A DNA stretch of 64,000 nucleotides, taken from positions 744,001 to 808,000 of the forward strand of contig NZ_SACR01000003.1 in NCBI RefSeq assembly GCF_004016505.1, given 5' to 3'. The translations under genes were made by a program, and so were the position numbers. Each line of letters opens with the position of its first letter. The stretch's first letter is position 1. The notes beneath the pieces are model-generated. The model was given only the letters and a program-made list of their open reading frames with translations. It searched no databases and had not been told where the DNA came from. This document shows positions 54,559-63,223 of the stretch, in pieces. The stretch comes from Rubrivivax rivuli (GTDB lineage: Bacteria; Pseudomonadota; Gammaproteobacteria; Burkholderiales; Burkholderiaceae_C).

Positions 54559-55434
54559 ATGCCTGCGCCTGCTGAGCGGCCCGCCGCCCCTGAACTTGCT
54601 GCGGCCCAGGCCCGCCCCTGGCCGTGGCCGCCGGCCTTGCGCGCCAGCGTGGGGCTGCACGCCGCGGCCGGCGCCGCGGCGCTGCTGGTGCCCGGCGCCG
54701 CGCCTTGGGCCCTGGGCGCGGTGGTGGCCAACCACCTGGGCCTCACGGCCGCCGGCCTGTGGCCGCGCAGCACGCTGCTGGGCCCCAACGTCACGCGCCT
54801 GCCGGCTGCGGCCAAGGCACGGCGCGAGTTCGCGTTGACGCTCGACGACGGCCCCGACCCCGAAGTCACGTCCGCCGTGCTCGATCTGCTCGACGAAGCC
54901 GGCGTCAAGGCCACCTTCTTCGTCATCGCCCAGCGCGCGCAGCAGCACGCCGCGCTGCTGCGCGAGACGGTGCGCCGCGGCCACGACGTGCAGAACCACA
55001 GCCACCGGCACCGCCATGACTTCTCGATGAGCGGCCCGCGCGCCCTGGCCGCCGAGATCGGCGCCGCGCAAGACCGGCTGGCCGACCTGACCGGCCAGCG
55101 CCCGCACTGCTTCCGCGCCCCGGCCGGCCTGCGCAACCCATTGCTCGACCCCGTGCTGCACCGCCTGGGCCTGCACCTGGTGAGTTGGACCCGCCGCGGC
55201 TTCGACACGCGCGATGCCGACCCCACCCGCGTGCTGGCCCGCCTGGCCGGCCCGCAGGGCGCGGCCCTGGCCGCCGGCGACATCCTGCTGCTGCACGACG
55301 GCCATGCGCGCCGCAGCGCCAGCGGGCGCCCGGTGCTTTTGGACGTGCTGCCACCACTGCTGGCCGCGGCCCGCGCCGCCGGCCTGCAGGCCACCACGCT
55401 GCGCGCCGCGCTGCCCCCGCGCCACGCCGCCTGA
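54559..55434 (+). CDS. Polysaccharide deacetylase (NodB) family protein
   Basis: A 291-residue carbohydrate esterase family 4 protein. Two hydrophobic stretches near 28-67 anchor it in the membrane. The NodB domain has LTLDDGPDPE (D96, D97), the metal motif NHSHRHRH (H147 and H151), and the product-release block LLLHDGHARRSASGRPVLLD. Expected to remove acetyl or acyl groups from sugars or amines. It follows the exporter after 15 bases, which include an AT-rich ACAGAATTTTT that could hold an internal -10 box. It is unusual in an aryl polyene-type cluster. Confidence 0.86.
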   Translation: MPAPAERPAAPELAAAQARPWPWPPALRASVGLHAAAGAAALLVPGAAPWALGAVVANHLGLTAAGLWPRSTLLGPNVTRLPAAAKARREFALTLDDGPDPEVTSAVLDLLDEAGVKATFFVIAQRAQQHAALLRETVRRGHDVQNHSHRHRHDFSMSGPRALAAEIGAAQDRLADLTGQRPHCFRAPAGLRNPLLDPVLHRLGLHLVSWTRRGFDTRDADPTRVLARLAGPQGAALAAGDILLLHDGHARRSASGRPVLLDVLPPLLAAARAAGLQATTLRAALPPRHAA

Positions 55435-55452
55435 GCGCCCTCACCAGAACCC

Positions 55453-56229
55453 ATGCCCTCCGCCGAACACCCCCTGCTCGGGCGCCCGCCGCGCAACCCC
55501 GCCACCAACGGCTTCTGGCAGCGCCTGCTGGACGAGGCCACCGCGCCTTACCGCGCTGCCGGGCGCTTCGCCTGGCACTTCGCGCGCGGCAAGCTGGGCC
55601 GCGACCCGGTCTTCCGCGGCATGCTCGAACGCGGTGATTTCAACCACGGCGGCCGCGTCGTCGACATCGGCTGCGGCCAGGGCCTGCTGGTCAGCCTGCT
55701 GCAGCGCTGCGGTGCGCTGGCCCAGGCCGGGCAATGGCCCGCGGGCTGGCCCGCGGCGCCCGTTGTCACGGCCTACACAGGCATCGAGCTGATGCCGCGC
55801 GACGTGCAGCGCGCCACGGCCTCGGTGGGCGCCCTCGTGCTGCCGGGCGGCGAGCAGCCGCGTTTCGTCTGCGGCGACATGCGCCACACCGCGCTGCCGG
55901 GCTGCGACCTGGTGGTCATCCTCGACGTGCTGCACTACGTGGACCACGCCGCGCAAGACGCGCTGCTGGCCCGCGTGCGCGACGCGCTGCAACCGCACGG
56001 CCGGCTGCTGCTGCGCGTGGGTGACATGGACGCGCGGCGCGGCTTCCGCATCAGTCAGTGGGTCGACATCGTCGTCACCTGGGTGCGCGGCCACCGCGCG
56101 CCGCCCACCTACGGCCGCCCCTTGGCGCAATGGCAGGCCACGCTGCAGGCCCTGGGCTTCCGCGTGCGCGCGGTGCCCATGAGCGCCGGTACGCCTTTCG
56201 CCAACGTGCTGCTCGTGGCCACGCTTTGA
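55453..56229 (+). CDS. Class I SAM-dependent methyltransferase
   Basis: A 258-residue methyltransferase with motif I VVDIGCGQGLLV at 69-80, the acidic motif II/III CDLVVILDVLHYVDHAAQDA and LLLRVGDMDARRGF. Methyltransferases of aryl polyene clusters methylate the aryl head group; the same is inferred here. The N-terminal 50 residues are Arg/Pro-rich. Confidence 0.87.
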   Translation: MPSAEHPLLGRPPRNPATNGFWQRLLDEATAPYRAAGRFAWHFARGKLGRDPVFRGMLERGDFNHGGRVVDIGCGQGLLVSLLQRCGALAQAGQWPAGWPAAPVVTAYTGIELMPRDVQRATASVGALVLPGGEQPRFVCGDMRHTALPGCDLVVILDVLHYVDHAAQDALLARVRDALQPHGRLLLRVGDMDARRGFRISQWVDIVVTWVRGHRAPPTYGRPLAQWQATLQALGFRVRAVPMSAGTPFANVLLVATL

Positions 56230-56243
56230 CGCATCCTCGCCCC

Positions 56244-57449
56244 ATGAGCACCCTCGCTTTCCAACGCACGCCCATCACCCACCACACGCTGGTCACGGCC
56301 CTGGGCCGAGGCCGCGCCGCCACCTTCGAAGCGCTGCGCAGCGGCCGCACGGGCCTGGCCCGGCGCGGCTTCGAGACGGCCGACATCGGCAGCTGGCTGG
56401 GCGTGGTGGACGGGCTGGACGAACTCGACTGGCGCGAAGACCTTGCCGCCTACGACTGCCGCAACAACCGCCTGGCCGAACTGGCGTTGCGCAGCGACTG
56501 TTTCGCCGAAGCCGTGCAGGCCGCCGCCGTGCGCTGGGGCGCGCGCCGCGTGGGCGTGTTCCTCGGCACCAGCACCTCGGGCATCCTGCAGACCGAGCTG
56601 GCCTACCGCGAACGCGACGCCGCCACCGGCGCCTTGCCCGAGAGCCTGCACTACGGCGAGACCCACAACACCGCCTCGGTGGCGCGCTACGTGCGCGCCG
56701 CGCTGGGCCTGCAGGGGCCGGCGCACGTGGTGTCCACGGCCTGTTCGTCCAGCGCCAAGGTGTTTGCCGCCGCCGAGCGCGCCATCCGCCTGGGCGTGGT
56801 GGATGCGGCCGTGGTGGGCGGCGTCGACAGCCTGTGCATGACCACGCTCTACGGCTTCAAGGCGCTGGAACTCACCTCGGGCGAGATCTGCCGGCCGTGG
56901 GATGCGGAACGTGCGGGCTTGTCCATCGGCGAGGCCGCCGCTTTCGCGCTGCTGGAGCGGCCCGACGGCCCCGCCCGCGCGATGGGCTGGCTGCTGGGCG
57001 CCGGCGAAAGCAGCGACGGGCACCACATGAGCAGCCCCCACCCCGAAGGCGCCGGCGCCGCGATGGCGATGCGCGCCGCGCTGGCCAGCGCCGGCCTGCA
57101 GCCTGGAGAGGTGGGCTACCTCAACCTGCACGGCACCGCCACGCCGGGCAACGACGCGGCCGAAGACAAGGCTGTGAGCGCCGTGTTCGGCACCGCCACG
57201 CCCTGCAGCAGCACCAAGGGCTACACCGGCCACACCTTGGGCGCGGCGGGCGGCGTGGAAGCCAGCATCGCGCTGCTGGCGCTGGAACACGGCCTGGCGC
57301 CGCCCAGCCTGAACCTGCAGACACAAGACCCGGCGCTGCACGCGCATCTGCTGCGTGAGCCACTGCAGGCAGATCTGAGAGTCGTGGCCAGCAACTCCTT
57401 CGGCTTCGGCGGCAGCAACGCCAGCCTGGTGTTTGGGGCCGCGGCATGA
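56244..57449 (+). CDS. Beta-ketoacyl-ACP synthase, first copy (KS1)
   Basis: A 401-residue FabF-type ketosynthase with an intact triad: C167 (VSTACSSSAK), H296 (NLHGTATPGND) and H330 (KGYTGHTLGAAGG). It should extend the polyene by decarboxylative condensation of malonyl-ACP. The DGHHMSSPHPEGAGA block is typical of ApeO/ApeR-like synthases. It is coupled by ATGA to a chain-length-factor-like partner. Second copy at 61967. Confidence 0.92.
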   Translation: MSTLAFQRTPITHHTLVTALGRGRAATFEALRSGRTGLARRGFETADIGSWLGVVDGLDELDWREDLAAYDCRNNRLAELALRSDCFAEAVQAAAVRWGARRVGVFLGTSTSGILQTELAYRERDAATGALPESLHYGETHNTASVARYVRAALGLQGPAHVVSTACSSSAKVFAAAERAIRLGVVDAAVVGGVDSLCMTTLYGFKALELTSGEICRPWDAERAGLSIGEAAAFALLERPDGPARAMGWLLGAGESSDGHHMSSPHPEGAGAAMAMRAALASAGLQPGEVGYLNLHGTATPGNDAAEDKAVSAVFGTATPCSSTKGYTGHTLGAAGGVEASIALLALEHGLAPPSLNLQTQDPALHAHLLREPLQADLRVVASNSFGFGGSNASLVFGAAA

Positions 57450-58261
57450 GCGCACCGCTGCAAGCCCGCGTGCTCGGCATCGGCGTGCTGGGCCCGGGCC
57501 TGGCCGACTGGGCCACCGGTGCCGCACTGCTGCGCGATCCAGCAACATGGCCCGCCACGCCCACCGCCGTGCCGCCGCCGCAGCGCCTGCCGGCCACCGA
57601 GCGCCGCCGCGCCGGGCCGGTGGTGAAGGTCAGCCTGGTGGCGGCCGACCAGGCCGTGGCCGCCGCGGGGCTGGAAGCCGCATCGCTGGCCACGGTCTTC
57701 ACTTCGTCCACCGGCGAGCCCTCGAACTGCCACGCGCTGTGCGAGGCGCTGGCCGCGCCCGAGCGTTTGGTCTCGCCCACACGCTTCACGAACTCGGTGC
57801 ACAACGCGCCGGGCGGCTACTGGCACATCGCGGTGCAGGGCATGGCGCCCTCCACCAGCCTGGCCGCGCACGACGCCAGCTTCGGCGCCGGCCTGCTGGA
57901 AGCGATGACGCAGGTGGCCGCCACTGGCGCGCCCGTGCTGCTGGTGGCCGCCGACGTGCCCTACCCCGCGCCGCTGGACGCCAAGCGGCCCACGCCCGAC
58001 AGCTTCGGCGTGGCGCTGGTGCTGGGGCCGATGTCGGCGGAAGGCGCTGGTCCTTCCCTCACCCTGACGCTGCAAGCCGAAACCGCGCCCACGCCCTGCG
58101 GCCACGAAGGCCTCGACCGCGTGCGCCAGGGCGTGCCCGCCGCGCGCGCCTTGCCGCTGCTGCAGGCGCTGGCGCGGCGGCAGGCCGGCGACGCGCCGGC
58201 CGCGTCGCCGGTGCTGATCGAAGCCCTGCCCGGCCTGAGCCTGGCCGTGGCCTTGGCCTGA
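57446..58261 (+). CDS. Ketosynthase-like chain-length factor, first copy (CLF1)
   Basis: A 271-residue protein with only the N-terminal half of the ketosynthase fold (Ketoacyl-synt_2-like): ATVFTSSTGEPSNCHALCEA, TRFTNSVHNAPGGYWHIAV and DASFGAGLLEAMTQVAATGA. No catalytic Cys in the nucleophile position, no HGT motif. In aryl polyene systems such a protein (ApeC type) pairs with the ketosynthase to set chain length. It overlaps KS1 by ATGA, as expected for a heterodimer. Confidence 0.85.
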   Translation: MSAPLQARVLGIGVLGPGLADWATGAALLRDPATWPATPTAVPPPQRLPATERRRAGPVVKVSLVAADQAVAAAGLEAASLATVFTSSTGEPSNCHALCEALAAPERLVSPTRFTNSVHNAPGGYWHIAVQGMAPSTSLAAHDASFGAGLLEAMTQVAATGAPVLLVAADVPYPAPLDAKRPTPDSFGVALVLGPMSAEGAGPSLTLTLQAETAPTPCGHEGLDRVRQGVPAARALPLLQALARRQAGDAPAASPVLIEALPGLSLAVALA

Positions 58262-58271
58262 ACCAGACACC

Positions 58272-58727
58272 ATGCACCCCGCCACCCTCGACCGCGACGG
58301 CATCGCCGCGCGCATCCCCCACAGCGGCAGCATGTGCCTGCTCGACAGCCTGCTGCACTGGTCGGCCGACGAAGCCCTGTGCCGCGCCAGCAGCCACCGC
58401 GACGCCACGAACCCGCTGCGCTCGCCCGGCGGGCTGCTCTCGCCCGTGGCCATCGAATACGCCTCGCAGGCCATGGCCTTGCACGGCGGCCTCACCGCAG
58501 CCCCGGGCAGCGTGCCCTCGGCCGGCTTCCTGGCCGCGGCGCGCGGCGTCAACCTTCATGTGGCCCGGCTCGACGAAGTGCCCGGCGCGCTGCTGGTGCA
58601 CGTCAAGCGCCTGGCCGGCGCCGAGGCGCAGGCACTCTACAGCTTCGAGCTGAAGAACGAAGCCGGCCAGCTGCTGGTAGACGGCCGCGCGACCGTGGTG
58701 CTGAACACGCCGCTGGCGCCTGTCTGA
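58272..58727 (+). CDS. 3-hydroxyacyl-ACP dehydratase, ApeP-like
   Basis: A 151-residue single hotdog protein. RIPHSGSMCLLDSLLHW puts the catalytic His at 17, and SPVAIEYASQAMALHGGL is the central hotdog helix with an acidic residue. This HSGxMxLLD pattern is typical of the dehydratases of aryl polyene clusters. Together with the fused dehydratase domain at 50251-50548, two dehydratases are present. Confidence 0.86.
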   Translation: MHPATLDRDGIAARIPHSGSMCLLDSLLHWSADEALCRASSHRDATNPLRSPGGLLSPVAIEYASQAMALHGGLTAAPGSVPSAGFLAAARGVNLHVARLDEVPGALLVHVKRLAGAEAQALYSFELKNEAGQLLVDGRATVVLNTPLAPV

Positions 58728-58746
58728 TCCTTTTGAGAGCCCCCTG

Positions 58747-59487
58747 ATGAGCACCCCACCCCTGCAAGGCAAACGCGCCCTCGTCACCGGCGCCAGCGGC
58801 GCCCTGGGCGCCGCCATCGCGCGCCGCCTCTCGGCCCAGGGCGCGCACCTGCTGCTGCATGCCAATGGCAACGCGAATGCCGTGCAAACGCTGGCCGAAG
58901 AACTGAAGGCCGCCGGCGGCAGCGCCGAGACGATGGTGTTCGACCTCACCAGCGACGAAGCCACCGCCGCCGCCGTGGCGCAGATGCTGGCTGGCGGCGC
59001 GGTGCAGATCGTCGTCAACAACGCCGGCATCCACGACGACGCCGTCTTCCCCGGCATGCGCGCTGCGCAGTGGCACCGCGTCATCGACGTCTCCTTGCAC
59101 GGTTTCTTCCGCGTCACGCAACCGCTGATGCTGCCGATGCTGCGCACACGCTGGGGCCGCGTGATCAACATCTCGTCGGTGGCCGCGCTCTCGGGCAACC
59201 GCGGGCAGGTGAACTACTCGGCGGCCAAGGGCGCGATCAACAGCGCCACCAAGTCGCTGAGCCAGGAAGTGGCCAGCCGCGGCGTGACGGTCAACGCCAT
59301 CGCGCCGGGCATCATCGCTTCGCCCATGGCCGACGGCAGCTTCGACAAGGCCACCATCGAGCAGATCGTGCCAGCCAAGCGCGCCGGCACGCCGGAAGAG
59401 GTGGCCGCGCTGGCCGGCTTCCTGGCCAGCCCCGAGGCGGGCTACATCACCGGGCAGGTCATCTCGGTCAATGGCGGTCTGTACTGA
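58747..59487 (+). CDS. 3-ketoacyl-ACP reductase, FabG-like
   Basis: A 246-residue short-chain dehydrogenase reducing 3-ketoacyl-ACP with NADPH. The cofactor motif is TGASGALG (14-21), followed by NNAG (91-94), and the active site S143/S144, Y157 and K161 (YSAAKG). The C-terminal EAGYITGQVISVNGGLY closes the fold. Last gene of the first collinear block (47886-59487); it is convergent with the Tat lipoprotein gene, 3 bases apart. Confidence 0.92.
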   Translation: MSTPPLQGKRALVTGASGALGAAIARRLSAQGAHLLLHANGNANAVQTLAEELKAAGGSAETMVFDLTSDEATAAAVAQMLAGGAVQIVVNNAGIHDDAVFPGMRAAQWHRVIDVSLHGFFRVTQPLMLPMLRTRWGRVINISSVAALSGNRGQVNYSAAKGAINSATKSLSQEVASRGVTVNAIAPGIIASPMADGSFDKATIEQIVPAKRAGTPEEVAALAGFLASPEAGYITGQVISVNGGLY

Positions 59488-59490
59488 GAC

Positions 59491-60426
59491 TCAAACCTTC
59501 GCCGCCGGCGCCGCCGCCGCGCCGCTGAACACCGGCCCGCGCAGCGCCGCCGCGTCGTAGCCGCGGTTCACGTCCAGGCCGGTGATGTGCCAGTCGTGCG
59601 CCGGCAGGCGGATGGGGTGCACCACCTCTTCGTAGCTGCGCATCGGCCACAGCACGCCGAAGCGGCGCTGGTGCTCGAAGGTGTCCACCTCGGCCACCGC
59701 GCCCTGCGTGTTGGCAAAACCTTCCAGCGTGAACTGCACGCGGCGCGTGATGCCGAGGTCGGCGTCGATGAAGACCGCCACGCGGTCCAGCGCCACGCGG
59801 CCCAGGCCCGGGCGCTTCCACACCTGCACCACGCGGCAGGCGCGGCCGTCCACGCGCGCGTTGCCGCCCATCTGCATCACATGCCCCTGCCCGGCCAGCC
59901 ACAGCGGGCCCAGCAGGAAGAGGCCGTAGCCCTCGGCCACCAGCGCCGAGGCCGTCTGCGCGTCGGCATTGGTGCTGGGCTGCCCGTCGTACCACACAGC
60001 CACCTCGCCGCGCCGTTGCGCGCTGCCGTCGCCGCGCTGCCACCACACGTGCTTGCGGCCGGCCGGGCCGGTGTAGGCCTGCGCCACCACGCCGGCCTGC
60101 GGCATGAGCCGCTCTTCCGACCAGCCGCGGTAGCCCTTGTCCACCACCACGGGCTGGATGCGGTCGATCAGCGGCCGCCAGGCGCCGTCGTAGCGCACGT
60201 TGATGTCGCTGAGCTGGCGGTAGGCGGCCCAGCCATGTTCGTCGGCGCTTTGCTGCAGCAGGCGCTCGGCGGCGGGGTCGTGCGCGGGGGCGCCGGGCAG
60301 CGCCAGCGGCAGTGGCGTGCCGCAGCCGCTGAGGCCGGCCACGCCCAGCACGGGCAAGGCCGCACCCGCCAGCATCAGGCGTCGGCGGCCGAACTGGGTG
60401 GGCGGCGTGATGGGGATGGAAGTCAT
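59491..60426 (-). CDS. Tat-type lipoprotein, unknown function
   Basis: A 311-residue exported lipoprotein. RRRLMLAG near 14-21 is a twin-arginine-like signal and the lipobox LSGC puts lipidation at C35. The mature part alternates beta strands (RDVAVWYDGQ-like, VWYDGQPSTNADAQTASALV, RRVQFTLEGFANTQGAVAEV, RRFGVLWPMRSYEEVVHPIR), which suggests a LolA/LolB-like barrel, but no named family is recognised. It lies on the opposite strand inside the polyene cluster and ends 3 bases from the ketoreductase stop. Confidence 0.68.
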   Translation of the reverse strand: MTSIPITPPTQFGRRRLMLAGAALPVLGVAGLSGCGTPLPLALPGAPAHDPAAERLLQQSADEHGWAAYRQLSDINVRYDGAWRPLIDRIQPVVVDKGYRGWSEERLMPQAGVVAQAYTGPAGRKHVWWQRGDGSAQRRGEVAVWYDGQPSTNADAQTASALVAEGYGLFLLGPLWLAGQGHVMQMGGNARVDGRACRVVQVWKRPGLGRVALDRVAVFIDADLGITRRVQFTLEGFANTQGAVAEVDTFEHQRRFGVLWPMRSYEEVVHPIRLPAHDWHITGLDVNRGYDAAALRGPVFSGAAAAPAAKV

Positions 60427-60603
60427 GGGCTCGGCACCTTGAGGCGGGCGGCGTCGTGCAGGGGCAGGATGGCTTGCGACGCGGCGTCATTGCACGATAC
60501 CCAGGCTGCGAAAGCCGTGCTCGCGACGGGTGTCGCGGCGCTACCATTCTCTTCCGCGGCTTCCGTCGCTGCGCCCCAAACCCACCCGTTCTGGAGGACC
60601 CCC

Positions 60604-61134
60604 ATGCCCGTTTCCCGTTCGTCCGCTGTGCTGCGCCTGGCCGCACTCAGCACCACCCTGGCGCTCACCGCCTGCGCCAACGTCAGCATCCCGGGCATGG
60701 GCTCGGGCAAGAGCGAGACCGCAGCGGCCCCGGCGCCCGCCCCGGCCGGCCCGAAGATCGGCCCGGGCATGAACGAGCGCGGCGAGGTTGTCGACCCAAA
60801 GAAGGTCGAGGCCGGCTTCGGCCAGAAGGTCAAGGGCCTGAACGACTGGGAAGGCGAGATCACCGGCAAGCCCGCCCCCGGCAGCAAGTTCACGCAGCTG
60901 AAGATCGGCATGCCGATGAAGCAGGTGCTCGACATCGTGGGCACGCCCACCGACCAAGGCGCCTACATGACGGGCAAGGCCTGGATCCCCTTCAACTTCG
61001 GCAGCGACCGCTACCGGCATGAAGTGGTCTACAAGGGCCAGGGCCGCCTGATCTTCGCAGGCTCGGCCGGCTTCGATTCCAACGCCCACCTCATCTGGAT
61101 CATTCACAGCGCCAACGAGCAGGGCTACCGCTGA
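60604..61134 (+). CDS. BamE-like lipoprotein
   Basis: A 176-residue lipoprotein. The signal peptide and lipobox LTAC place lipidation at C24. A Pro/Ala/Gly linker leads to a BamE/OmlA-like domain (FTQLKIGMPMKQVLDIVGTP and KAWIPFNFGSDRYRHEVVYK). GGAG lies 8-11 bases before the ATG at 60604. It is divergent from the Tat lipoprotein gene, 177 bases apart, and linked by TGATG to the following hydrolase. Confidence 0.78.
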   Translation: MPVSRSSAVLRLAALSTTLALTACANVSIPGMGSGKSETAAAPAPAPAGPKIGPGMNERGEVVDPKKVEAGFGQKVKGLNDWEGEITGKPAPGSKFTQLKIGMPMKQVLDIVGTPTDQGAYMTGKAWIPFNFGSDRYRHEVVYKGQGRLIFAGSAGFDSNAHLIWIIHSANEQGYR

Positions 61135-61970
61135 TGCCCGCGGCCGCGCCCGTGCAGCCGCAACGCCGGCGGCTGTGCGGTGCGGCCCTTCGCGGCGGCC
61201 TGGCCCTGGCCGGCCTGGCCACCCTGGGCGCCGCCGGCGGTTGCGCCTTGCTCGTACCGCCCGTTCTTCCCCGCATGGACACCCTGCGCCTGCCCGGGCC
61301 CTGCCCCGGCCGTTCCGACACCCTGGTGGTGATGCTGCCTGGCGCCTACAGCCGCCCACCCGAGTTTGTGGAGGCCGGCTTCCCGCAGGCGCTGCGCGAG
61401 CGCGGCCTCAACGCAGACGTGCTGATCGTCGACAGCCACCTCGGCTACTTCAGCGACCGCAGCGTGCTGCGCCGCCTGCGCGACGAGGTGGTGCTGCCCG
61501 CCCGCGCCCAGGGCTACCGGCGCGTGTGGCTGGTGGGCATCTCCCTGGGCGGCTTCGGCGCCCTGGGCTACGCCGTGCGCCATGGCAGCGAGATCGACGG
61601 CGTGCTGGCCCTGGCGCCCTACCTCGGCCCGCGGCGGCTGACGCAGGAGATCGAAGAGGCCGGCGGCCCGCGCGCGTGGCGCGCGGCGGGCCGCGATACC
61701 AGCCCGCCCGACGCCAGCGACGAACTCGACCGCGAGCTCTGGCGCGCGTTCACCCACCCGGCCTCGAAGCTGCCCCCCGTACACCTGGGCTACGGCGTCG
61801 ACGACCGCTTTGCCGGTGCCCACCGGCGATTTGCCGAACTGCTGCCGGCCGAGCGCGTTCGCACCGCGCCCGGCGGCCATGACTGGCCGGCTTGGCGTGC
61901 GCTGTGGCAGGCCTGGCTGGACCAGGGCCTGCTGGCCGACAGCCGCTGCGCGGCCGCTCCCGCGGCATGA
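61134..61970 (+). CDS. Lipoprotein-type alpha/beta hydrolase
   Basis: A 278-residue exported hydrolase. The signal includes GLALAGLATLGAAGGC with a lipobox-like cysteine at 37. The core has VVMLPGAYSRPPEFVE, the nucleophile elbow GISLGG (S137) and the C-terminal GGHDW (H249), so the Ser/His pair of an alpha/beta hydrolase is present; D223 (GVDDRF) is a possible third residue. Start overlaps the BamE-like stop, and its stop overlaps the KS2 start. It may release or transfer the acyl product outside the inner membrane. Confidence 0.75.
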   Translation: MPAAAPVQPQRRRLCGAALRGGLALAGLATLGAAGGCALLVPPVLPRMDTLRLPGPCPGRSDTLVVMLPGAYSRPPEFVEAGFPQALRERGLNADVLIVDSHLGYFSDRSVLRRLRDEVVLPARAQGYRRVWLVGISLGGFGALGYAVRHGSEIDGVLALAPYLGPRRLTQEIEEAGGPRAWRAAGRDTSPPDASDELDRELWRAFTHPASKLPPVHLGYGVDDRFAGAHRRFAELLPAERVRTAPGGHDWPAWRALWQAWLDQGLLADSRCAAAPAA

Positions 61971-63223
61971 CCGCGCCCAGTCCGATGCCCCCGCTGGTGG
62001 TGGCGGCGCACACCGCGTCCTGCGCGGCGGGCGTCGGCATGGCCGCGCTGAGCGATGCGCTGCGCGGCAACACCAGCGGCCTGCAGGCCTTGCAAGCCGC
62101 AGCGCCACCCGCCTGGGCTGGCGCGGCCACCGTGCCCGAAGCATGGGCCGGCGCTCTGGACACGTTCGTGGCCGAACCCCTGCCCGCGGCGCTGGCCGCC
62201 TGGGACTGCCGCCCCACACGCCTGGCCTTTCAAGCGCTGCAGCAAGACGGCTTCATGGCCGCCGTGGCCGCCGCGCGTGAGCGCTGGGGCGCGGCGCGCG
62301 TGGGCCTGGTGCTGGGCACGTCGGCCTCGACCATCGGTGATTCGGAAGCCGCCTACCGCCTGCTGGACGCCGACGGGGGCTTCCCGGCCGGCCGCCGCAA
62401 CCCCCGCCTGAACACCCCACACGCGCTGGCCGCCTTCGTGCAGCAGGCCCTGGGCCTCCAGGGGCCGGCGGTGACGGTGTCGACCGCTTGCTCGTCCAGC
62501 GCCAAGGCTTGCGGCAGCGCCCGGCGCTGGCTGCAGGCCGGGGTGGTGGAGGCCGTGGTGGTGGCCGGCGTGGAAGCGCTCAGCGCCAGCCTGCTCTTTG
62601 GCTTCCGCTCGCTGGGCCTGGTGGCGCCCGCGCCCTGCCAGCCCTTCGGCGCGGCACGCCAGGGCATCAGCCTGGGCGAGGCCGCGGCCTTCGTGCTGCT
62701 GCAGCGGCACGAAACGGCCACGTCCAGCGACGCACTGTGCCTGCTGGGCGATGGCGAGGCCAACGACGCCCACCACATGTCGGCGCCGCACCCGCAGGGG
62801 CTGGGCGCCGAGCTGGCACTGGATGCCGCGCTCGCCCGCGCCGGGCTGCCCGCCGAGGCCATCGATTTCCTCAACCTGCACGGCACTGCCACACCGGCCA
62901 ACGACGCGGTGGAAGCCGCGCTGGTGGCCCGCCGCTATGCGCCCACCGTGCATGCCTGCGCCACCAAGGGGCTGACCGGCCACACCATGGGCGCGGCGGG
63001 GCTGCTGGAGGCCGTGGTGTGCCTCATCGCGCTGCAGCACAGCGTGCGCGCCGGCACGGCGCACACACCGGCGGCCGACCCGGTTTTCGGGGCCCTGTTC
63101 GAGCAGCAGCTGCGCCTGCAGCCGGCCACCGCCGCAGTTCGTTTCGCCGCCAGCCACTCCTTCGGGTTCGGCGGCAACAACGCGGTGCTGGTCTTCGGCC
63201 GCGCCGGCGAGGCCCGCGCATGA
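61967..63223 (+). CDS. Beta-ketoacyl-ACP synthase, second copy (KS2)
   Basis: A 418-residue ketosynthase with C175 (VSTACSSSAK), H305 (NLHGTATPAND) and H339 (KGLTGHTMGAAG), so it should be active. It resembles KS1 along its length, including the DAHHMSAPHPQG block, but differs clearly in the N-terminal 160 residues. Coupled by ATGA both to the hydrolase before it and to a second chain-length-factor gene after it. Confidence 0.92.
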   Translation: MTAPSPMPPLVVAAHTASCAAGVGMAALSDALRGNTSGLQALQAAAPPAWAGAATVPEAWAGALDTFVAEPLPAALAAWDCRPTRLAFQALQQDGFMAAVAAARERWGAARVGLVLGTSASTIGDSEAAYRLLDADGGFPAGRRNPRLNTPHALAAFVQQALGLQGPAVTVSTACSSSAKACGSARRWLQAGVVEAVVVAGVEALSASLLFGFRSLGLVAPAPCQPFGAARQGISLGEAAAFVLLQRHETATSSDALCLLGDGEANDAHHMSAPHPQGLGAELALDAALARAGLPAEAIDFLNLHGTATPANDAVEAALVARRYAPTVHACATKGLTGHTMGAAGLLEAVVCLIALQHSVRAGTAHTPAADPVFGALFEQQLRLQPATAAVRFAASHSFGFGGNNAVLVFGRAGEARA

